This document shows positions 59,237-64,000 of a DNA stretch of 64,000 bases, piece by piece (the stretch's first letter is position 1; every line of letters begins with the position of its first letter). A model generated the notes under the pieces. The model was not told where the DNA came from. It saw only the letters and a program-made list of their open reading frames with translations, and ran no database searches. A program made the position numbers and the translations under genes. This DNA is from Phormidesmis sp963789215 (GTDB taxonomy: Bacteria; Cyanobacteriota; Cyanobacteriia; Phormidesmidales; Phormidesmidaceae): the NCBI GenBank assembly GCA_963789215.1, contig CAWBJY010000004.1:248001-312000 (forward strand), in the 5' to 3' direction.

Positions 59237-60187
59237 ATGGAACTCGCAAATAAGAAGATATTGGTTACAGGCGGCGCTGGCTTTTTAGGCAAGCAGGTAG
59301 TCGAGCAGCTCGTGAAGGCTGGGGCGACGCCTGATAATATTTTGGTGACGCGATCGCGCGACTATGACCTCACCCAAATGGAAGCCTGCCAGCGGGCTGT
59401 TAAAGGTCAGGACATCATTGTCCATTTAGCGGCTCATGTAGGCGGCATTGGCCTGAACCGCGAAAAGCCCGCCGAGCTGTTTTACGACAATTTGATGATG
59501 GGCACTCAGCTCATTCACGCGGCCTATGAGGCAAACGCCGAAAAGTTTGTCTGCGTGGGTACGATTTGCGCCTATCCCAAGTTCACCCCGGTTCCCTTTA
59601 AAGAAGATGATTTGTGGGCCGGGTATCCCGAAGAAACAAATGCACCCTACGGCGTGGCGAAGAAGGCTTTGCTCGTGCAGCTAGAGGCTTATCGCCAGCA
59701 GTACGGATTCGACGGCATTTACCTGCTGCCGGTGAACCTCTACGGCCCCGAAGACAACTTTGACCCGCGCAGCTCTCATGTGATTCCTGCTCTCATTCAT
59801 AAGGTGCATCAGGCTCAGCTAAACGGCGATTCGTCTTTACCCGTATGGGGCGACGGTAGCCCAACGCGCGAGTTTCTGTATTCTACGGACGCGGCTCGCG
59901 GCATTGTGATGGCGACTCAGGGCTACTCGGACGCTGCGCCCGTTAACCTAGGGACGGGCTACGAAATTTCTATTCGCGATTTGGTAGAGCTGATTTGCGA
60001 TTTGATGGGCTTTGAAGGTGAGCTGATCTGGCAGACTGACCAGCCGAACGGTCAGCCCCGTCGCTGTTTGGATACGCAGCGGGCAAAGGCGGCTTTTGGC
60101 TTTGAGGCGCAGACCGACTTCCGTGAGGGGCTAAAGAACACCATTGATTGGTATCGCCAAAATGCCAAGGTGCCTCAGCCTGCCTAG
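59237..60187 (+). CDS. fcl: GDP-L-fucose synthase
   Basis: A 316-residue extended SDR enzyme. KILVTGGAGFLGKQVVEQL binds NADP, VGTICAYPKFTPVPFKE lies in the middle, APYGVAKKALL holds the catalytic Tyr-Lys, and NLYGPEDNFDPRSSHVIPAL follows. It epimerises and reduces the Gmd product to GDP-fucose for exopolysaccharide or lipopolysaccharide. It is separated from gmd by 130 bp. No glycosyltransferase genes are adjacent. Confidence 0.95.
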   Translation: MELANKKILVTGGAGFLGKQVVEQLVKAGATPDNILVTRSRDYDLTQMEACQRAVKGQDIIVHLAAHVGGIGLNREKPAELFYDNLMMGTQLIHAAYEANAEKFVCVGTICAYPKFTPVPFKEDDLWAGYPEETNAPYGVAKKALLVQLEAYRQQYGFDGIYLLPVNLYGPEDNFDPRSSHVIPALIHKVHQAQLNGDSSLPVWGDGSPTREFLYSTDAARGIVMATQGYSDAAPVNLGTGYEISIRDLVELICDLMGFEGELIWQTDQPNGQPRRCLDTQRAKAAFGFEAQTDFREGLKNTIDWYRQNAKVPQPA

Positions 60188-60221
60188 CTTGGCTAGCGCC
60201 TCGATCGGTAGCCGGAAGGTC

Positions 60222-60247
60222 AAGTCTGAAGATTAAGTCCGAAGATT
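60222..60247. repeat. 13-bp tandem duplication
   Basis: AAGTCTGAAGATT (60222) and AAGTCCGAAGATT (60235) are adjacent, and a partial AAGTCT follows at 60248. Located after fcl. Confidence 0.7.
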
Positions 60248-60423
60248 AAGTCTATAGAAGACAGAAAATAAACCTCAAAACTCCTATAATCGGAGCGCAG
60301 TCGGAAAGTAGTGGTAATCAAACGCTCTTCTGCTGCGCTTTCGGCCTTTTAACTGCTCGTATGAAAGCGATCGCAATAAAGGCTAGGCAAGATTGGCGTA
60401 TAGAGGGCACCCAGCGAGAGAGC

Positions 60424-61119
60424 ATGGCAGAGGAAAACAAGTCTAAGAACCCTGACAACGACATTATTGAGGGTGCAAAACCCGAAGATACGGTCGCTGA
60501 GACTGCGAAGCCAGATGCGGATGCAAAAGATTTAGAGGCGTCTGAGGATAAGCAAGCGAACGAGCCAGTTGCGAAAATTGCAGACGATGAGTCTGGCGAA
60601 AGTAAGTCTGATCAGAAGCAGCCGGCTGGAGATAAGCCAGCGGGCAAGACGGCGGGCGATGCGAAGGCGAATACGCCAGCGGCAAAACCAGCGGGTGACA
60701 AAAAGCCAGCGGCGAAGAAAAAGGAAAAGCCGCCCAAGCTGGAAGACAAGCCGTTTAATGAATTTATGGAGCAGCACTATTTGCCTAGCTTGAAAGAGGC
60801 CATGGCAAAAGAAGGCATCGACGACTTGAACCTGGCGTTTGCGAAGCGCAAGCTAGAGGTAATGGGCCAAAGCGGCGACGATGACTACTGGCAGGTGCAG
60901 GGCGATTGGGAAGAAGCGGGTGAAGGTCAGCGGCAGTTCAACATTGCTTTTATCGACGAAGATATTTCTGGACAAAAGGTATTCACGCTAACGTCTAACG
61001 GCGCGAAGCCCAGCACGATTGAGCAGTTTATGGGCGACGAGCGGCGAATTACGCTGGATTTGATGGTGCTGTATACCTTGCAACGGCTGAACGGCCAGAA
61101 GTGGCTGACCCGCAATTAA
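60424..61119 (+). CDS. DUF2996 family protein
   Basis: About 231 residues from the ATG at 60424; an earlier in-frame ATG at 60361 is possible. The first 105 residues are a disordered Lys/Ala/Glu/Pro-rich region. The C-terminal 125 residues (KPFNEFMEQHYLPSLKEAM, DDYWQVQGDWEE, IDEDISGQKVFTLTSNGAKP) match DUF2996, which in plants occurs in plastid proteins. Function unknown. Confidence 0.88.
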   Translation: MAEENKSKNPDNDIIEGAKPEDTVAETAKPDADAKDLEASEDKQANEPVAKIADDESGESKSDQKQPAGDKPAGKTAGDAKANTPAAKPAGDKKPAAKKKEKPPKLEDKPFNEFMEQHYLPSLKEAMAKEGIDDLNLAFAKRKLEVMGQSGDDDYWQVQGDWEEAGEGQRQFNIAFIDEDISGQKVFTLTSNGAKPSTIEQFMGDERRITLDLMVLYTLQRLNGQKWLTRN

Positions 61120-61223
61120 GCTAGTTGATCACCAGTCAGCTTAATTGCGTTGAGTTCTCCGCTGCCTTGAGGAAGCTGGCAGCTTAACTGATAGCGCCCA
61201 TTGTCAAGCTGCTCGTACGGCAA
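61116..61223 (-). pseudogene. short gene fragment or 35-residue small protein
   Basis: A minus-strand frame from a TTG at 61223 ends at a TAA that overlaps the DUF2996 stop. It encodes 35 residues that look like real protein (YEQLDNGRYQLSCQLP then GELNAIKLTGDQLA). A stop codon is directly upstream, and no ATG is available. It may be the tail of a decayed gene or a TTG-initiated small protein. I do not recognise the family. Confidence 0.35.
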
Positions 61224-61422
61224 TACGTCTTAGCTACTTTTTGTGGTGCGATCGCCCTCTTAGGGAAAGGTCATCTTTAGGAAAAGGTCATCTATATATC
61301 CTTGGCCGTATATACATTTGGCTGTTGCCTGCAGACGTTTTGAGAATCGCCGTCGTTGGCTGCTCTAATAAACTACGTCAGCTCTGACGTGCTTAGCCAG
61401 CAGATTCCTTTACGTAGTTTTT
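61224..61422. other. spacer between the fragment and purH
   Basis: It contains an imperfect 17-bp duplication with GGTCATCT at 61263-61296 and no gene. Confidence 0.4.
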
Positions 61423-63006
61423 TTAGTGTAGAAAATGTCGCAGGCCCGTAAATGCCATCATGATTCCTAGTTCATTGGCTGCCGTAATAGACTCTTGATC
61501 GCGAATGCTTCCTCCCGGCTGCACGATTGCCTTAATCCCAGCTGCTGCCGCTGTCCGCACAGAGTCATCGAATGGAAAGAACCCATCGCTCGCTAAAATC
61601 GCGCCTTTAGCCTGCTCTCCTGCCTGCTCTAGCGCAATTTTCACCGCCCCCACCCGATTCATCTGTCCGGCCCCTACGCCTAGCGTCGCGTTATCGCGCA
61701 CTACTAAAATCGCGTTAGATTTCACATGCTTTACGACTCGCCAGGCAAACAGCATTTCAGCTAGCTCTGCCTCATTCGGCTTCAGGTCTGTTGGAATCGT
61801 CCACTGGCTCGAATCCTGACGCAAATTATCCGCCGCCTGACTCAAAAAGCCGCCAGCGATCGCCTGCATTGTCTGCTCTGGCCCCACTCCCAAATCTGGC
61901 AGCACTAAAATTCGCAGATTCTTTTTCTTGCTTAAAATCGCTTTAGCACCGTCACTACAGCCTGGTGCTACTACGCATTCTAAAAACGTGCCGGTCAGCG
62001 CTGTGGCCGTGGCCTCATCAATGGGCTGGTTGAGCGCCACAATGCCGCCAAATGCTGAAATGCTGTCGGCGTCGAAAGCCTGCTGGTAAGCGGCTGCTAG
62101 CGAATTGCCTACAGAGACGCCGCAGGGATTGGTGTGCTTGAGGACAGCGGCGGCAGGTTTGTCTGCGCTGGGAAATTCGGCAATGATGCGGCGAGCGGCT
62201 TCGAGATCTACCAGGTTGTTGTAGCTAAGAGCTTTGCCCTGAAGCTGTTTGGCGGCGGCCCAGCCAGAGGGAACTGCTCCGGACTGATACCATCCAGCGG
62301 CCTGGTGTGGATTTTCGCCGTAACGGAGGGTTTGGTAAAGCTGGCCGCTAATGGCGTAGTGAGTGGGCAGGGTTGATTTTTCAGAATCGGGCGTTTCAGA
62401 ATCGGTGGTTTCGGTATCGGCAGTTTCGGTGAGGTATTGAGCGATCGCACAGTCGTAATTAGCCGTATGCCAAAACGCCTCTCTCGCGCACTTCGCTCGA
62501 AACATCATGCCAGGGTCACCCTCATTTGCCTTAGCGATTTCTAGATACTCGTCGTACTGCTCGGGGTAGCACAGAACGGTAAGGTACTTGTGATTTTTGG
62601 CGGCGGCGCGAATCATGGTGGGGCCGCCGATGTCAATTTTTTCGATGGCCTCAGCGAGGCTAGTACCGGGTTGAGCAATAGTTTGCTCGAAGGGATAAAG
62701 GTTGACGACGACTAAATCGAAGGGGCGAATGCCGTTGTCGCTAAGGTCTTTGGCGTCGGCGGCTTGGTCGGGGCGAGCGAGAATGCCACCGTGGACTTTG
62801 GGATGAAGGGTTTTGACGCGTCCGCCGAGAATTTCGGGGGAGCCGGTGTAGTCGGAGACTTTGGTGACGGGGATGCCTGCTGCGCTAATAGCTTTGGCGG
62901 TGCCGCCGCTGCTGACGATTTCGAAGTCGAGATCTTGGGTGAGCGATCGCGCTAACTCTACTAAACCGGTTTTGTCTGAAACGCTCAACAGGGCAAGGCG
63001 AGGCAT
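61423..63006 (-). CDS. purH: bifunctional AICAR transformylase/IMP cyclohydrolase
   Basis: About 527 residues from the ATG at 63006 (RLALLSVSDKTGLVELARSL). The N-terminal IMP cyclohydrolase (MGS-like) domain is followed by the AICAR transformylase domain with LRYGENPHQ, the catalytic VKHVKSNAI and SDGFFPFDDSV. It performs the last two steps of IMP synthesis. An insert near residues 205-220 is a Thr/Asp/Ser/Glu repeat coded by a 15-bp array, located between the two domains where it may do little harm. Confidence 0.95.
   Translation of the reverse strand: MPRLALLSVSDKTGLVELARSLTQDLDFEIVSSGGTAKAISAAGIPVTKVSDYTGSPEILGGRVKTLHPKVHGGILARPDQAADAKDLSDNGIRPFDLVVVNLYPFEQTIAQPGTSLAEAIEKIDIGGPTMIRAAAKNHKYLTVLCYPEQYDEYLEIAKANEGDPGMMFRAKCAREAFWHTANYDCAIAQYLTETADTETTDSETPDSEKSTLPTHYAISGQLYQTLRYGENPHQAAGWYQSGAVPSGWAAAKQLQGKALSYNNLVDLEAARRIIAEFPSADKPAAAVLKHTNPCGVSVGNSLAAAYQQAFDADSISAFGGIVALNQPIDEATATALTGTFLECVVAPGCSDGAKAILSKKKNLRILVLPDLGVGPEQTMQAIAGGFLSQAADNLRQDSSQWTIPTDLKPNEAELAEMLFAWRVVKHVKSNAILVVRDNATLGVGAGQMNRVGAVKIALEQAGEQAKGAILASDGFFPFDDSVRTAAAAGIKAIVQPGGSIRDQESITAANELGIMMAFTGLRHFLH
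62379..62434. repeat. 15-bp in-frame tandem repeat within purH
   Basis: TTTCAGAATCGGGCG (62379), TTTCAGAATCGGTGG (62394), TTTCGGTATCGGCAG (62409) and a partial copy at 62424 are adjacent. They encode repeated acidic pentapeptides in an interdomain region. Confidence 0.85.
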
Positions 63007-63109
63007 GGGAGATCTATGTGATGGGCTTACAAGGTTCAAGTTTAAAAGAGTACAGGAACAGGGAAACGATGAACGCTGAGATGTGTTTATGATGGGTCAG
63101 GTTGGGCTT

Positions 63110-63165
63110 GTCTGGTAGGTTTTGTCTGGTAGGTTTTGTCTGGTAGGTTTCGTCTGGTAGGTGCT
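63110..63165. repeat. 14-bp tandem repeat in a gene leader, four copies
   Basis: GTCTGGTAGGTTTT units start at 63110, 63124, 63138 and 63152. The last copy merges with the start region of the downstream hydrolase gene (GTG at 63161, ATG at 63167). Each unit contains TAGG, so possible weak ribosome binding sites are multiplied. Confidence 0.9.
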
Positions 63166-63166
63166 T

Positions 63167-63820
63167 ATGGCTTTAAATGCGGTGGCGATTACGCCCAAAA
63201 CGGATGCGGGTAAAAGAACAGATCGGCTGATTGTGCTGCTACATGGGTGGGGCGCAAACGCTCAAGATGTGGCCGGGCTCATTGAGGCGATTAGTCTGAT
63301 CTCGATTCCTTTTAAGGGGCTGCTACCCGATGCGCCGTTTCCACATCCAATGGTGCCGGGCGGGCGGCAGTGGTATGGGTTTCCGCCTAATTACGATTTT
63401 CGGATGGATTACGATTTTGGGGCGCAGGCCGACTTACAGGAAAGCCGCCGGCTATTGACGGACTGGATGCGATCGCTGCCTGAAAAAACGGGCATTCCGC
63501 TAGAAAAGACCATTATGGGCGGTTTCTCTCAAGGCGGGGCGATGACGTTAGATGTGGGGCCTAGTTTGCCGCTAGCTGCCATGATGATTTTGAGTAGCTA
63601 TAGCCATATGCCGATTGCTAAGTGCATTACGCCGCGTTCGATTTTGGTGGTACATGGCAATCAAGATCCGGTGGTGCCAGTGGCTAAATCTGTAGATACC
63701 AAAAAGCAGCTAGAGCAGCAGGGGCAGGTGGTGACGTACCGAACGTTTGATATGCAGCATGAAGTTTCGGTGGATGCGCTAAAGGTGGCTAGCCAGTTTT
63801 GCGTGAATATCACGGCTTAG
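63167..63820 (+). CDS. alpha/beta hydrolase, carboxylesterase/phospholipase type
   Basis: About 217 residues. LIVLLHGWGANAQDVAGL forms the oxyanion region, GGFSQGGAMTLDVG contains the nucleophile serine, HGNQDPVVPV the acid, and MQHEVS the histidine. This is the bacterial carboxylesterase group that includes acyl-protein thioesterases. There is no signal peptide. A GTG at 63161 could replace the ATG. It is divergent from purH. Confidence 0.88.
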   Translation: MALNAVAITPKTDAGKRTDRLIVLLHGWGANAQDVAGLIEAISLISIPFKGLLPDAPFPHPMVPGGRQWYGFPPNYDFRMDYDFGAQADLQESRRLLTDWMRSLPEKTGIPLEKTIMGGFSQGGAMTLDVGPSLPLAAMMILSSYSHMPIAKCITPRSILVVHGNQDPVVPVAKSVDTKKQLEQQGQVVTYRTFDMQHEVSVDALKVASQFCVNITA

Positions 63821-64000
63821 CGGTGACGAAAGGGCGGCTAAGCCAGGGCGCGATCGCTAGCGTAGGTTGTGTTCTGATAAGACAAGAATTTTTGCTTGAA
63901 ACGGGCCATGAACGTTCCTTTTTGTTTAGAGTGCTAAATATTTATCTATTTGGCTGTGGCAGCTTTTATAACTAGTACTAAACTTGAAGGTGTAAAACAT

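Overview
This is a cyanobacterial chromosome segment. HIP1 octamers (GCGATCGC, for example at 829-836 and 1430-1437) are scattered through genes and spacers, and many products are cyanobacterial or plastid-lineage families: Psb32, DUF3611/Tic21-like, DUF2996, DUF928, a carotenoid isomerase-like oxidoreductase and an AtzF C-domain-like protein. The mixed strand order and long spacers suggest a Leptolyngbya- or Synechococcus PCC 7335-like genome, but the genus is a guess. I found no rRNA, tRNA, CRISPR array, prophage or intact insertion sequence.

Layout. 0-25 kb is mostly housekeeping and membrane-associated functions. It holds four GTPases with or near DUF697 domains (706-2163, 2186-3685, 12809-14197, 21361-23319), a HAD-like protein that has lost its catalytic aspartates, a CrtISO-like oxidoreductase, a phosphoribulokinase paralog, a U32/RlhA-like protein, a TetR regulator with two operator-like palindromes, pirin, an anti-sigma-like gene with a frameshift, an aldo/keto reductase, a GST, a decayed DUF928 gene, an M15 peptidase, an SDR, an FKBP and a polysaccharide deacetylase. 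25-36 kb carries ChaN-like, RlmN, stomatin-like, a PAS-GAF histidine kinase, PurN, an acyltransferase next to a phytyl-ester-synthase-like hydrolase, Psb32 and an AI-2E family permease.

36.9-52.4 kb looks like a nitrogen-compound scavenging region. It has a BMP-type ABC transporter (binding protein and two permeases, no ATPase), two stand-alone relatives of the allophanate hydrolase C-terminal domain, formamidase, a DMT exporter, dihydropyrimidinase/hydantoinase, and a complete PotABCD-type ABC transporter. A pair of TTGTATACA operator-like sites sits in the divergent promoter at 47.9 kb. The interpretation is imported cyclic ureides or nucleobase breakdown products being opened and stripped to ammonium; the exact substrate is not visible. 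52.4-64 kb has a transaldolase, a matrixin-type metalloprotease, DUF3611, DUF924, gmd-fcl for GDP-fucose, DUF2996, purH and a small esterase.

The strongest feature not explained by genes is a set of about eighteen unrelated short tandem duplications (unit 9-25 bp, two to four copies). They sit in spacers, over stop or start codons, or in frame near protein ends. Each has its own sequence, so they look like products of a local duplication process rather than one repeat family.
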